Positions 39,791 to 52,395 of a stretch of 64,000 nt of DNA are shown piece by piece. How positions within the stretch are numbered: position 1 is the stretch's first letter; each line of letters begins with the position of its first letter. A program made the translations under genes and the position numbers. Below the pieces are notes generated by a model that did not search any database, was not told where the DNA came from, and worked only from the letters and a program-made list of their open reading frames with translations. Source of the DNA: Dicaeum eximium. Taxonomy: Eukaryota; Chordata; Aves; Passeriformes; Dicaeidae. Where the stretch lies: the NCBI GenBank assembly GCA_013396995.1, contig VWZP01006690.1, positions 925,689 to 989,688 on the forward strand, in the 5' to 3' direction.

Positions 39791-42700
39791 CTTGTGGGGG
39801 ATCTTGTGGAGCTCTTTTTCCTATGCTGTGGTGATTGTAAGACTGTTCCAGAATGTGACAGCTCTAAGAGTTTTAATTTACATCCTAAATGTGCTCACAC
39901 CTGAGTTACAGCCATAAATTTTCATCTCTAAGTTAAACAGTTCTTTTTCCTTCCATGTGTTTGCCTTGACCTGCAAGCAAGTATATCCCAATTCTGTCTT
40001 GATCTTTGAAAATGAGCAAGTGAGAATGAGAAGTTCATTGAAGTGGTATCTTGTGCACAACAAGCAAAATAGCTGAAGAGAGATCATGCATTGAACACCT
40101 GAAATGATGCGTGCTTTCTTTCATTTTTTAAGAATACAGTTAAGCTCTACCCATACATACTTAAGTTACAAACATTTTATAACATGTTTTGCACATGCCT
40201 TTGTGAAAGCTGACAGAATACATTTATGTTTTGTAAGAAACCAGAAACTGCAATACACAAGCAGTTAGTTCTTTCAAATTACTGTTGGGTTTTCTCAAAC
40301 AATATGTGCCCTTTGAGAAATCCCTTGAACCATGGGGTGTCTTTGATGAAAGACTGTTTTGTTAGCATTTGCCAAAGGCGTGTGATGCTCAGCATAAACT
40401 GAAGGTGGAAGAGTGGATGACTACGATGGGAATCAGAGATTAATTTCAACCCTTTTAGGTGTTACTTAGTAATATGTCAACCTACCTTACACCACTATGG
40501 GTTGTGTTGGGATTAGATGCAGATATGGAACATCTTAGATATGAGATTATTACTATCTAGTATAAGTGCTTTAGGGAAACAGAAGAATATATAAAAGATT
40601 TACTTTTGAGCATGGTGTGATTTGTGCTGCTGGAGGAGGAAAAACATTCTCTTTCTGCTGACCACACAAAACTCTAAAAAGCAGTTTTGGAAAGATGAAG
40701 TCTTAAAGACTTTCATTCAAATATGTATGTCTGTGTAGGCAGCTGACTTCTGTACCTGCTAAACTGTCTTCTCAGCATATAGTGGCTAGTAATGTCTTCC
40801 AGATTTTGCTGGAGTATTTGAATACAACTGTCTTGAAGTTTTTAAGCTTCAGGCTATTTCTTAGGATTTTCAGGTAAGATGTCACAAGGCTGATTTTCCT
40901 GGTAAGTGGCACTTCCCCACCCCACAACAGGGCATTGTGTCCCTGTGTTCCCATAGGTCCTGCTGGTTTTCTTCTGCTTAGTCTGCCCACAAAGGCTTCA
41001 TGGCAGAGTGACTTTCCTCTGCAGTGCACACAGCAGAGCCATAGTGAAAGGAGTGGTAGGGCAAGTCTAAACCCAGTCCAAACTTGTTTGCAAATAAATG
41101 ACTGACGGAGTTACAGAAGTGGCAGCAATGCTGGCATCCCTAGGTCAAAATTTTATTAAAAGCATTCCTAAGAAATAGAAACATCAGCTTCTTTTGGTCT
41201 CCATACTCAAAGCTAGCATGTGGCATTTTTGCTGCAATTTTGCTTCTTGGTTTTGTTTGGAAATGTATGGAACAGCAGGGTTAGAATTTCACAGACATTG
41301 GAGTTGTGGCTTGGTATCACAGATCTAATGAGGAGGACAGGGTGAGAAGGGAGAAGTCTGGAGATGATCTGCCAGACCCACCTGTAATCAGAGTTTCTTT
41401 CACTTTGGGTAACTAGGTGGGGTTTCTGAAGAGGAGAACAGATTTAGTTTTTATGAAGTTGCTTGAGAAAGAGCTGAAAGGGTTCTTGAACATCCCTCAC
41501 ACACAGGTGATAGGGAGGCCAGAAACATGAGCTTGTTCCCTCTAAGTCTGCTGTTGCTTAGGCAGTCCCACCAGTCCCAGCAGGATGGACAAACATCCCA
41601 ACACTGTAAAAACAAAAGGTTTTATTAAGCTATAGGTGTACATTTGTATTAGTTGTGGTGCACACAAAGAGCAGATTTCAGGTCTTTGGTTGCAAGGTAC
41701 AATTTTCTGAAAGAAAATAGGAAAAAAACTAGGTCATACTGTGTCTTGTGAGTTTCTCTCCAAGCCCTGTATTTCACTATCAAAACACAACAAGCTGACT
41801 GCTGTAATTTTGCTGGAGGTTGCTGGGTCTTAACACAACCTGCTGCAAAGGCACCAATAAATCTAGATCTGATAGCATGATACTACTTTATTTTCTGCTA
41901 TTGTGTTAAAAAAGCCATAAATGTTGTTATTCAAATGGAGCTCTAGAAAAGAGTGTGGATTAAGTTTTTGCTGGATTTTTTTTTTGCCTTCATACAGTGG
42001 TTGAGTGCAGGGAACTTTGATTCATTTCCTTCTGATTTCCTTGCTTTGTGAGGAAGGACTTTGAAAAGCAGGTGGAAGTGGAAGTGAAAAGTTCTCTTCC
42101 TTCCACATAAAATAGGTAGCACAAAGAGCTGTGGGCTTGAGTGTGTTCTCAATTAAGCAAACAAAAAGAGCTGATGGTCTCTGTGCCATCTAGGGGCTCA
42201 CAGGACACTTAGCCCTCTTGATTCCAAAGCCAGCATCAAGCAGGGATCTGAAATTTTATTTCATGTAAAACACACATTTTTCTTCATACTTAGCTTTACA
42301 CCAGGAAGAAATTGGGTGGGAGCCCATGTGCTGTGTAGACTGTTCCTCTGCATTTCCCTCCTGGGTCCCCATTCAGCCTTGCAGACGTGTAGTCAGAGCT
42401 ATCCAGTGCTTCTTGGAGGTCTCACACTGGCTGCAGAGACTGGTTGAAGGAGGACATTCAGTTTCTGTATTGACTGTTAGCTGGGTAACACCTGAGCATG
42501 AAAACAGGTCACAGTTCCAATGCACCCTTGAAGAGTGTTGGTGTTCCCAACTGTTAAATTAACTCAGACAGAAGAAATAAAGAAACTGGAGTAAGTTGTT
42601 TCAACTGGTGTAATTATTCTTTTGGTATTACATTTCCTGATTTTCTCGTCCTTTATGTTGTTTGATATTTAGGAATTAGAGGATTGTTGAAATCCTCAAA

Positions 42701-44571
42701 GCTCTTCTGGCTTGGGAGAAAGTCTGCTGTCTGAACTTCAGTTTTGGTTCCAGTTCTGAGAATCACACAAGAAAAATGTAACCCTTTATACTTGATAAAA
42801 AAAAAGAAAAAAGAAGGAAGTTAACAGTATCGCTCTGTTCTTTATAAACCAGGGAATTTTGTGCAAGTTTAGAGACAATAGTACAGGCAAAATGTGAGCC
42901 AGCTTTTGAGTTCTCTGTCATGAGACGCCATGAGATGTGGCACAAGAACTCTGGGCAAAACATGTAAGTCCAAACAACTTGTGATGCATCACAAGACGAC
43001 AGATTTCTCATGCTACAAGTATACAGATTTTTCTTCTAAATTCACATATTCAGACCTAATTATAGCACTGAGGGGCAGAAGAATTGATAATTAAGGTTTG
43101 CTTTGATTCAGTTTTACACCAGTGACCTCAAGAAAGTTCAGCTGAACTGAATGCTTATTGATGGCCCAAAGACCTGCTGTTCTAGTTGCAATGAAACATC
43201 TCAGTGCAGAGAGCTGCAGGTATGGTAACTTGTTTAGCAGGATCCTCTGCCCCTTGTTTTGGGTGTGTCTTTTCAGCACACTAAATGTGGGTGTTGAGAG
43301 TCTGCATACCCCCAGCCTCGGTCTGTGCAGAGCAGGAGCTGTTCTGCAGAGATCTCACTGTGTTTCTAAGGGTATGAACCAGGATTGTCTGTGTGGAAGT
43401 TTTCTCATACGTGGGCTCAGATGAAGATGATAAAAACCCCTGATTTGATCTTAGGGAGCGAGGGCAGCAGCCAGTGTTGGAGGGTAAGCCTCAGCCTTTC
43501 CAATGCAAATGAGCTCAGGATAAACATACTGCACTATGTATTGCTGGTTGCAAAAACTGAGTGTGCACAAACATGAGAAACTGCCTGGCAGCAGAGTTTA
43601 ACTGCATGGGAGGAAAGGAAAGTGTTTGTTGTGGAGATGACATCTAGGTTGGAAGGTAGTGATAGAACTTCTGTAATAAACTGTCAAAGACTGTTTTCAG
43701 TTTTGCTTGCTTGCTGTACTAAACAGCAGAAACAACTTAAATAGTCATGTTTCTTTGTACTGATGGACATGAAAGATAAACTTTATCGTAGAGATAAACT
43801 GAGGCTTTTCTGCAGGGGATGTGTTTCTGTGTGTGATATGACACAGGGAGACAATCCAGTTTTGAAACATTACAGTTCAGAAATGTTGGAAACCCTGGCC
43901 TAAATACCTTACTTTACTGTGCAATTCTGTGATGGTTGTAGTGTCTTATCCTGTATAAACATACTTGTCTCTGCATGTCCAAGAGATTATAGCAGAGGCC
44001 CTTCTTAGCCACTTCTTCTAAAGCTCATCAGGCTCTCTCCCTTGGCAAGTGCAAACTACTGCTTCCCAAAGTCTGCAATACTGAAGGGATTCAAGAGAAA
44101 TGTGACTGCTGCATTCATCCTCCCCATGTAAAATGGAGTAGCACTGGAGCATTACTTCTGCTCTAATTGAAAAAAAAGATGTGTTGTTGCTATAACTGGC
44201 CTTCTGTTTTCGATGTGTTTTGTGTAAGTATCCTGCAACTTAACAGCATTTGTGGGAAACCTTTTTACCACAGCAAATCTGGATGTGTTCAGTGGGATTC
44301 CTGTAACTTACTGTATCCTTCTAGATCCAGTGGCAGTCTGCACTTGTAGCTCAGCAGTATCTGTCCACTTCTCTCTTACACCATACCTTATGAAGTGATA
44401 TTAAATACCGAGGCTTGCAATTGAAGGAATTAATGTTGACATCCAATGTCATCCTTACTGTAACCTCCAAATCTGTTTTTAATGGCACATGTGATGAGCT
44501 AAGTCAAATATTATGTTCTTTTTTGTCAGAGATTAGTACAGGGAGGTTCCTGAAATAGCTACAGATTGACA

Positions 44572-44850
44572 AAACTGGGCTGGAAGGAGCCTCTGGAGGT
44601 CTCTAGTGCAGACTCTGGCTCGGGGCAGGGGGTTAGATCAGGACGTTCTGGGCCTTGCTTCAGTCAAGTCAGGAAGATGTCCAAGAATGGAGATCCCACA
44701 GCCTCATGGGCCCTGTTCCAGTACTTAATCGTGCTCATTGAATATAATTAATACTTTTTTCACAATTGGAATATTCCTTGTTGCAACTTGTAACTGTTGC
44801 CTGTAGTCTTTTCATCATGTACTTCTGAGAAGAGTGGCTCCATCATTGTA
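44572..44850 (-). mobile_element. Degraded CR1 LINE fragment, minus strand
   Basis: On the + strand the order of blocks matches an inverted CR1. They are 'ctgggctggaaggagcctc', 'tctggaggtctctagtgcag', then 'cagtcaagtcaggaagatgt', 'ccaagaatggagatcccaca', 'gggccctgttccagtactta', an AT-rich diverged part, and finally 'ctgagaagagtggctccatc'. The last block matches the CR1 phrase that follows the 'ttgtcctgtcac' region. It is strongly diverged, with no intact coding, and lies inside the presumed EMP2 first intron. Confidence 0.75.
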
Positions 44851-45910
44851 AGTGTAGTGTGTCCAAAAAGCTTTTCTCATTTATTTGTGTGTGTGTGTAA
44901 AAAAACTATTAAAAGAATTCAAGCCACTTTGGGGAATGATGAACAATATCTGTTGCATCATCCCAGTCTTCATCCATGCCTAAAGGCAGCGTACTTTAAA
45001 TTCATGAACACCTTGACCTGAGAGCATGGTGTGTTTCAACTGCAAATGAAAGAAGGTGAAGAATCACTCTGCCCAGGAAACAGTTCAGGGTAAATAAGAA
45101 AAAGAATACAGCTAGTGTGCAGAATAGGATGTTACCAAAGTGTTTGGTCAGTAATACATTAGTAAAATAAGAATTCTGAAGGTTGATGCAAACAGTGCTT
45201 TGTAACTGTGTCCTTCCCTTGCTCATGGGGAGAGGAAAGGAGCTGCCTGCTGCTAGGAGAGGGTCCCAGGCAGGCTGTCCTCAGAGGATTGGGGAAGGAA
45301 GAGCTTCTTGCTGAGGGAGTGGAAGAATCCTGAGTCTTCACAGTAAGGTTTTGAATTCCAGCATCGTGTGGAGTGGAGAAGGACTAGTAGTTCTTTCTGA
45401 GAGATGAAATCCAGAATTTCTACCTAGGGAGGGATGCAGATTCTGTAGTAGCATCTGCAATGTTGCTGGCTGCATTTTGGAAGAGGGGAGCTGCTCTTTG
45501 CTTCCTGCCCACAAATCACTGAAAGTTTCTCTGGAAAACCCTCCTACCTTCATTATTCCTTGTGCAGACTGGGATGAACCACAGAAACTCCTGGGTCTCC
45601 ATGGAAAGGGAAAGTTTTGTAGAAGTGATTGAGGTCTGTGCACTTCTGGGATCTTGCTCAGGCATGACAGATTGGATAACCAGTTCTTGTTGTCTTTTCC
45701 TGCTATTAATTACTTGGAAATGGTCTGTCTCCTTCCTTGCCCCCAGTGTATTTAATTCCTGTCTCTATGTGTCATTGTTTAGCACTGTGCGCAGAAGTTG
45801 TAGCAGCTTGTGAAGGGAGCAGTTGCCAGGAAGTCAGGAGGGGGAATCTAAAGATGGGTGTTAGGAAGGATCTCCATAAAAGAAACATAAGACCCATCAG
45901 ACTTTTCTTA

Positions 45911-45938
45911 CTGTCCTTTTTTTTTCTTTCCTTTTTTN
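45911..45938. other. T/C-rich tract ending in an ambiguous base
   Basis: Pyrimidine tract with T runs ending in one n at 45938, like the site at 21510. Probable consensus uncertainty. Confidence 0.8.
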
Positions 45939-48086
45939 ACAAAAATCTCTTTCATATAATCTTGGCTTTATTTGGGTAAAACAAAAAATGTCTTCTTCTC
46001 ACCAGCTATATATATTTATCTATCCTGTGTGAAATACTTTTCTTTATGTCTTAAAACAGTAAAACAAAACCATTCATTTGACTGAAGATAAAGTGGGTTC
46101 TTCTGTGCTGGCAAGCCTTGTTTTTGCAAAATTGGTTTTAATTAGGTTACATTTTTTTGGTCTCACTTTATGTTACTTCATGTAATAAGATGAAATTGTA
46201 TTGTTATTCTTAAAATAATACTGAGTACAATTTGGTTCTCTCTCCTTATATGGCAGATGATTGTTGCATTTTTGAATGCTTAGATACCATTTGTGCAAGG
46301 AATGAACCTGAGAAAAAACCAGCCACAAGACAAGAGGGTGCTGTGCAAAGACTGCTACATATCACAATGAAAATATTTTGATGTGGCATTATACAAACCC
46401 ACAAAATATCTTCTTTTCCTTTCTTCTTCCTTTCTTTCAAGCAAAGCTTGATAGAGAATGAATGACATTTCTAGAAGTGGAACTGGATTCAGAGGACCTT
46501 GAGTCATACAGTGGAATCACCTCATTGGAGGAAATTGCCACTTTCTGTTCTTCCTTGTGGCTGAGAAAGCAGAGTTTAACAGAGAGGAAATGGGAAGGAA
46601 TACACACTAGAGCTGCTGCTTTTCCTATTTTAGGGTTTGACTTGGCTTTCCCATTCAGTCATTCTAATTAGATACGGATATCAGGATATCCCCTTATTTT
46701 TCACAAAAGCACTTTAATGCCATTTGCCTTTGAGCTTGTTATAACTCTGTACTGCAGTGGAGATGGAGGGGATTAGTCTGGAACTCCTGGTCTCTATTCA
46801 CTGAGTTATTATGCTGTCAATTATCTTTTTGCTAAAGTTTTGCAGAGTAGTTATTATTTGCCCTGATGAGAGTGCCAGTGGAGCTGCTTTAAAAATGCTG
46901 TCAGGGTAGTCCTTTTCTTTGGTTAAATTATTCATGTGGTTCATGATTCCAGTAAATGGCAGTAGGAGAGAGGGGATTAGACATGAAAAAAATCATGGAA
47001 GTCTTAAAATTCATAACTGCCCTTTCTTCTGGATATTTACTGTGTTGAGTGGCATCATTAGACATCATAGAATGTGTCCAAAGCAAAGGAAAGAGAGAAA
47101 TATGCAGTAATGTACTGACAACATGCAGATGATGTACAGAATGGTGCACCTTAACTGCAAAGATCTGCAAGGGTGCAGATTCCTTATAGCATGTATTAAT
47201 TGGCAAGAATTTCTGGCAGAGAAGAAATAGATATGTCAAGCAATTGCATTTTTCTGTGTATTAGTAGCAGTAGTTTTCCCTAACATATTTGTTATGTGCC
47301 CACAGATTTCCTGGGGGTTCTATCCTGATTCTCTTGTATATAAGAAATTTTTTTTTGTCATATGAGATGTGACATTGTAATAAGTGCATTAAATAAAGTA
47401 TGAAGGTAATAGGTAGCCTACAGAGAGTATTAAGTGACTGAACATAAAATAGCTAACTGGATTATTATGTAACTAATGGGTTTATTCAGCCTTACCAGTG
47501 GGAGCAATACATTGAAGAAAATGGTAGTCCTTAGTCATTATTCAATGGATAAAACTTATAACTGTATGAACAAAGGACATGAGGCCTAAGGTACAACATA
47601 GGTGTTACTAAATCTAGGAGGCAGTTCTTGATGCACTTATTTTTGTTCTACAAAAATACTTTTGAAATCTGGTTCTTCCTTCTTTGGAAGGATGATTGAA
47701 ACAAGACCTTACTGCAGTCAGTGGAAATATTATCATCACTGCACATGAGGCTGTAATTTAAAGTGCACTTCTCTAAAAGCTGACATGAAGGAGTTTTCCA
47801 TTCTTGCACACAGAATGAAAATTCCTTATGTGCTTATTCACTGCAGCCATCATACTGGAAGGTTGCAAAATGCAGCTTTTGCAGTTGTGATTCATTTTAA
47901 CACCAGTGATGCCAGTTAATTATCTGCAGAGATAGAACATGTGCTGTGGACTGCAGCTGCATCTGATGTTACAGTGTCTAACAGCACCATAACTGCATGT
48001 TGATCCACTGACAGCTCTTAAAGATTGTTCTATACTTTCTTATGTTCAACAGATTTATCTCAGCCTAAAGCCTCCCCAAAGCAAGG

Positions 48087-48164
48087 ATGCTGATTCTCCT
48101 GGCCTTCATTATTGTGTTTCATATAACCTCAGCAGCGCTGCTGTTCATCTCGACTATCGACAAT
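48087..48164 (+). CDS. EMP2: EMP2 coding exon 1 (start codon, helix 1)
   Basis: 26 codons, M1-N26. The exon ends ...GACAAT before the donor gtaagtg at 48165, with an intron in phase 0. The exon probably begins at 48053 after a ttcaacag acceptor, giving about 34 nt of 5' UTR before the ATG. The following intron is 1,837 bp. Confidence 0.95.
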
Positions 48165-51100
48165 GTAAGTGTCATTTCTTCTCCTTGTCTCTCAAACACA
48201 CTGGGATTCCATTGCTTCATAAAAATGATATGTAAAAGAATATTTACAGGGTGGAGCCCTGGGATTTGATTCAGCTGGATATGAAGGAGGGGGGGCGTGG
48301 AATCCACTGTCCTTTTGTGTCAAGTACATGAAGTCAAACAGCTGGTGATTGATGCGTGGGGATAATTTCAGTCAGGGTGTGCTTTGCCTCACACGTGTTT
48401 GTCCAAGATGCCCAGAAAAGTCATGAGACACCATGAATGTATCCGTGTCCATTAAGTTGAAGCAGCTTCAGCACAAAGCTTTAAAATATTTTATGTTACA
48501 TTCTTTTCAAATTTCCATTTTATTTGGTGATCAAAAAGAATTTACCCTCCAATATTTATATCTAGCTTTTAATGGAATTCTCCATTTTCCAGAACAGCCC
48601 ACTATCCTGATCAGAAGTCTGTGCACTGGAATCTGTCTATGAGGTCTGATGCATGTACAGGCTTTGGTTATCAAAAAATTTTCTGCTGAAAATACTGTTT
48701 AGTGAAGACCATGCTCCAAGTGAAATTATGTGTTACCCACAACTTTTTATTGAAAAAGTGTACAAGCTCAGGGGTTACATTTTAGTCATCTGGTTGACTG
48801 TTCCATGGAAGTAGATCATTATTTGAGCACTACAGCAGGTTGTCTTACCCTGCTCCTTTGAATATTTAGAAAGCAAAGGCAGTGGGCAAAGCAACCTAAT
48901 CTTATTTCAAATCTGCTACGCACAACCCAAATTATTACAGAAATAAAAGCCTATGCACTCTGCTTTGTGTCATTAGCTACTTTGAACAATTAAAAACTTA
49001 AACCATCTTCTATTAGATTTTATATTATGTATCTATATATAATGTAGAGTTCAGAGCTGAAAAATAACATATTGAACTTGGACTGTAACATCCAAATGAA
49101 TGGCATCCTGAGAAAGTAATTATTTTTCTTAAAACACAGTGTTCTGTTTGTCCATATGCCTACTACCGTAATATATTACAGTTCTAACTGCAGTATCGTT
49201 TGTAAAGCTGCATAGTAAGTTCTGAGGCTTCTGCAACGTGTGTTTAAGCAGCAGATCCTACCAGGAATCATATTTAAAAGTTGTATTTTGTGCAGTTCTA
49301 GTCAAAACAAAGGCCTGGGTAGCTATTGGAATAGGAATGGGTTTCCTGAGGAAATGCCACTTGTGGAGTGCTTGTCATTTTCCAGGCTACTGTAAAAATC
49401 TGCTCAGACGTTGCAGTACCATTTTGCCTTGAATGTTAAAACCTCAAAATAGAAATACCACAGGAGGATCTTAATTTGTCAGCAGCCATTTCCAGACAGA
49501 TGCCATAGTGTACCTCAGCACAGCTGCATTGCACTGAGATTAATCACTTCAGTGACAGGAACCAGAACATCTATAAAGGACTTCTGTTTCACAGGTGATG
49601 CTATTTCCTGCAAATTAGCAAATGCTGTTCCTTCAGAGAGGTGTGCATCCAAAACAGGGTCTGGTTGAACAAAGCACAACTTGTCTAGGTGACTCAAGGA
49701 GTGAGCAATCACTGACTATACAAGATTTCTGCCCAAACAGTGGAAATCCCTTGTGCTTTGGGATGTTTAAGATGCCCTTGCCTACTTCACAGAGGTCTAA
49801 AATGAGAATGACGTGTGGATAATTATATACCCTTTATTCCAAATGCCATGAGATCTCACATTTCATTTGAGTGTTTAAGTAAATGAACAGAATATTACTA
49901 CAGCTGATGTATCTGATCAGTAGACACTTGGACAACAAAGGAGTTTTTTGGGTTTTGTTTGTTTTTTCTCCTTGTAAGAGCCCTTTACTTGTATTTTGCA
50001 GGCCTGGTGGGTGGGAGATAACTTTTCTACAGATATCTGGAGAGTGTGTGCCACAAATACAAGCATCTGTATGGCTATCACTGATGAGTTCAATGGTGAG
50101 TGTCTCTCCATGCCTGTCTGTGTTCCTTCAGCAGATCTATGAAATTCACAGGGGCAGTCTTAGAGTTCTTCAAAAATCTGCATGTCCTAACTAGGCAGGT
50201 CTTCTAAAAAGTTTAATATTGGTTTTTAGTTTTGGAAAGGCAACTGTTCTAACAGTTTCTGTGAGAGGAAAGCAGAGGGAACTGTCATGTGGACTTCTGA
50301 GACCAGTGCAAGAGAGTAAACACAAACTACTAACAATGACTGCTAACAAGTCCTTAAAAAAATCAGGCAAAAACAGTGAAGTCATCTGAAGTGATAGAAT
50401 TTGCCTCAGAATTGAACTTGCAGAGAAGAATCTAAAAATACTGACTGTGTACAAGAATGGGGGAAAAAGTAGAAGAAAACACAAGCTGGAGTTTTAACAA
50501 GGAAGTCTTAATATACAGCCTAGTGTAATATTCTGCTTTACAAAAATTGAAAGCATTCTCAAATGTTCTATTTATTTCTTGACTTTCAATCTGTGTGTAC
50601 ATTCAAGAGGTAAATAATTTACCCTCCCAGAACTCCTGCCTGCAGCCTGCATGTGCTGGAGGAGAGGGGCCAGGGGAGCTCAGCCCTGTGGCTGCAGGTT
50701 TACACAGAGCAGCTGCACGTGGTTAAAATGTATTGGTTACCTTAGCTCCCAGGGACAGGGAAGGAATGGACAGGATGGAAAACCTGAATGAGAGGAATCT
50801 TTAGTGCCAAGGGTGGGTGTCCTGTCTGGTTACCCCTTCCTGGACAGAGCTGTCTCCAGGTCTGGTGGGAGGCTGGGGTCTGCATTTGGAAGTTGTTTGG
50901 GACAGCTGGCAGTTAACATCGATGGCAGCAGAGGGTGGGGTGTGGCAGAAGTCTCTTCAGTGTTTTCACTCAGTTTGATGAGAAGCTTTTAGCAGGCTTT
51001 AAGCCACTGGCTGTATTAATAGCAAGGAGGCAGAGGAGAACCAGCCTGTGCAATGCACACACAACTGCTTTGCTGCATCTGCTGAACTCCTACTCAGAGA

Positions 51101-52088
51101 ACACGGCTCTGCCCCTTTACTCCTTGCAGGAGAAGGCAAAGAGAGAAACTATTTTTAATCAAGGCTGCTTTGTTTTTGCAGAGTATCAATCAATTCAGGC
51201 TGTTCAGGCCGCCATGATCCTGTCTACCATTTTCTGCTGTGTGGCATTTCTGGTTTTCATTCTTCAACTCTTCCGTCTAAAGCAAGGAGAAAGATTTGTG
51301 TTAACTTCTGTCATCCAGCTCCTGTCATGTGAGTGATTTTTCAACCCTTTTGACTTTAATGATATTTTTGTGAAAGTAGGAAGGTGGGAAAAGGTTTCAA
51401 AAAGAATGAGCTGCATGAGAACTCTGTAGTGCTCTTGAGGCCATAGCTTATCCTTCATAATTGTTTAAACAGTGTACTGTACCATTCTGCAATATATAGG
51501 CAGTTAAAACATGGATGTCATCATTGCTCAGGATGAAGTAATTTAAACTTTGAAGAGAAAGAATTTGAGATTCTGAACCTCTTGAACACATTAAATAACT
51601 CTCTAATTGTTACAGGCAAGCACTCACTTTTTTCTTTTGTCAGTCTTAAAAACTACCCAGATGTTCTGAATCATTTTCTGTTCTCTGTAAATGACATAGA
51701 TACAAACAGCACTTCAAATTTAAAGCCTGCCAAATAAACTGAAAATATGTCTTGAAGTGCTTCCAGGTTAGTTTGAGGATGGAAAATGAGCATCTGCAAA
51801 GGAAGGACATTGGTGGAAGCAGCTGACAGAAGAGACAGTGAATAGTTGTGTGTACTGATAATATTTTAAGATGCTGACCTTTATTATTTTCTTCCTCCTG
51901 CAGGTCTGTGTGTTATGATTGCAGCTTCCATTTACACAGACAGGCACGAAGAGCTGCACCAGAGCCGTGGATATAGGATGGCAGTTTCTGAAGGCCAATA
52001 TGGCTATTCCTTTGTCTTAGCCTGGATTGCGTTTGCCTTTACCCTGATCAGTGGAGTGATGTACTTAGTATTAAGGAAGCGTAAATAA
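48087..52088 (+). CDS. EMP2: Epithelial membrane protein 2 (four coding exons)
   Basis: CDS = join(48087-48164, 50002-50095, 51182-51328, 51904-52088): 504 nt, 167 aa, the same length as human EMP2. EMP2 is a tetraspan plasma-membrane protein of the PMP22/EMP/MP20 family that acts in integrin and caveolin trafficking and in epithelial adhesion (known for the family). Residues 1-26 form the first membrane helix (starts MLILLAFIIVFHITSAAL). Loop 1 (about 27-63) holds the family W28-W29, W39, C42 and C49, plus two N-glycosylation sequons (N33-F-S, N45-T-S). Helix 2 is about 65-88 and ends in QLFRLKQGERF. Helix 3 is about 97-117 (ends SIYTDR), followed by a loop with EGQYGYS. Helix 4 is about 142-163, with the basic tail RKRK. 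The ATG has A at -3. EMP2 is preferred over EMP1, EMP3 and PMP22 because helix 1, the RLKQGERFVLTS segment and the SIYTDR segment match EMP2 best. No frameshift or stop was seen. Confidence 0.97.
50002..50095 (+). CDS. EMP2: EMP2 coding exon 2 (first extracellular loop)
   Basis: The acceptor ttttgcag ends at 50001. 31 codons plus one base (residues 27-57, starting AWWVGDNFSTDIW), then the donor gtgagtg at 50096 (phase 1). It carries the family Trp and Cys residues and both sequons. The following intron is 1,086 bp. Confidence 0.95.
51182..51328 (+). CDS. EMP2: EMP2 coding exon 3 (helix 2 and start of helix 3)
   Basis: The acceptor tttttgcag ends at 51181. The exon completes E58, encodes residues 59-106 and supplies the first base of C107 before the donor gtgagtg at 51329 (phase 1). 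It contains QAVQAAMILSTIFCC and QLFRLKQGERF, the most recognisable EMP2 stretches. The following intron is 575 bp. Confidence 0.96.
51904..52088 (+). CDS. EMP2: EMP2 coding exon 4 (helix 3 end, loop 2, helix 4, stop)
   Basis: The acceptor ctcctgcag ends at 51903. The exon completes C107, encodes residues 108-167 and stops with TAA at 52086-52088. It ends with the family's basic tail after helix 4 (YLVLRKRK). Confidence 0.96.
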
Positions 52089-52389
52089 ATGTCAGCACCT
52101 AGTTATTTCTGTCACTGCAGTACAAAACCAAATTCCAGTAACCATTTTGTATATAATCATTTACATGGTTTTGTAGTAAAGGTATTGTTTCTCTAAAAAT
52201 GTACTGTGTTCTTGATATGAAACAGAATTAAAGGAAAAAAGAAGGCAGGTGAAATGAAATGCCTGGCACCTCCAGGTCAGGCGTCAGAGCAAGACAGAGC
52301 CAAGTTGTTTCTTTTACATATTTCATCATCATAAATGGTTTTCCTTTATTAGACATTAACAGTTTGTTCCTGGCCTCTAGTAGATTACA

Positions 52390-52395
52390 AATAAA
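52390..52395 (+). terminator. Candidate proximal EMP2 polyadenylation signal
   Basis: A canonical AATAAA hexamer about 300 nt after the stop codon. The region after it is not strikingly GU-rich, so its use is uncertain. Confidence 0.3.

Larger units (their letters stand above)
34841..48052 (+). other. Presumed EMP2 first intron (5' UTR intron)
   Basis: Non-coding DNA between the CpG island and the EMP2 ATG exon. The acceptor at its right end is pyrimidine-rich and ends in ttcaacag (AG at 48051-48052). A second, weaker AG lies at 48062-48063. Inside are a 27-bp hairpin (35340-35366), a GC-enriched but CpG-poor block (about 39.2-39.8 kb) of unknown nature and a CR1 fragment (44572-44850). No exon of another gene was recognised. 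The intron assignment rests on the island being the EMP2 start and is inference. Confidence 0.5.

Noticed and set aside
45830..45900. Short resemblance to sense-strand CR1 (ggtgttaggaaggat block).
   Set aside because: Only one weak block matches and no flanking CR1 order or terminal repeat follows.
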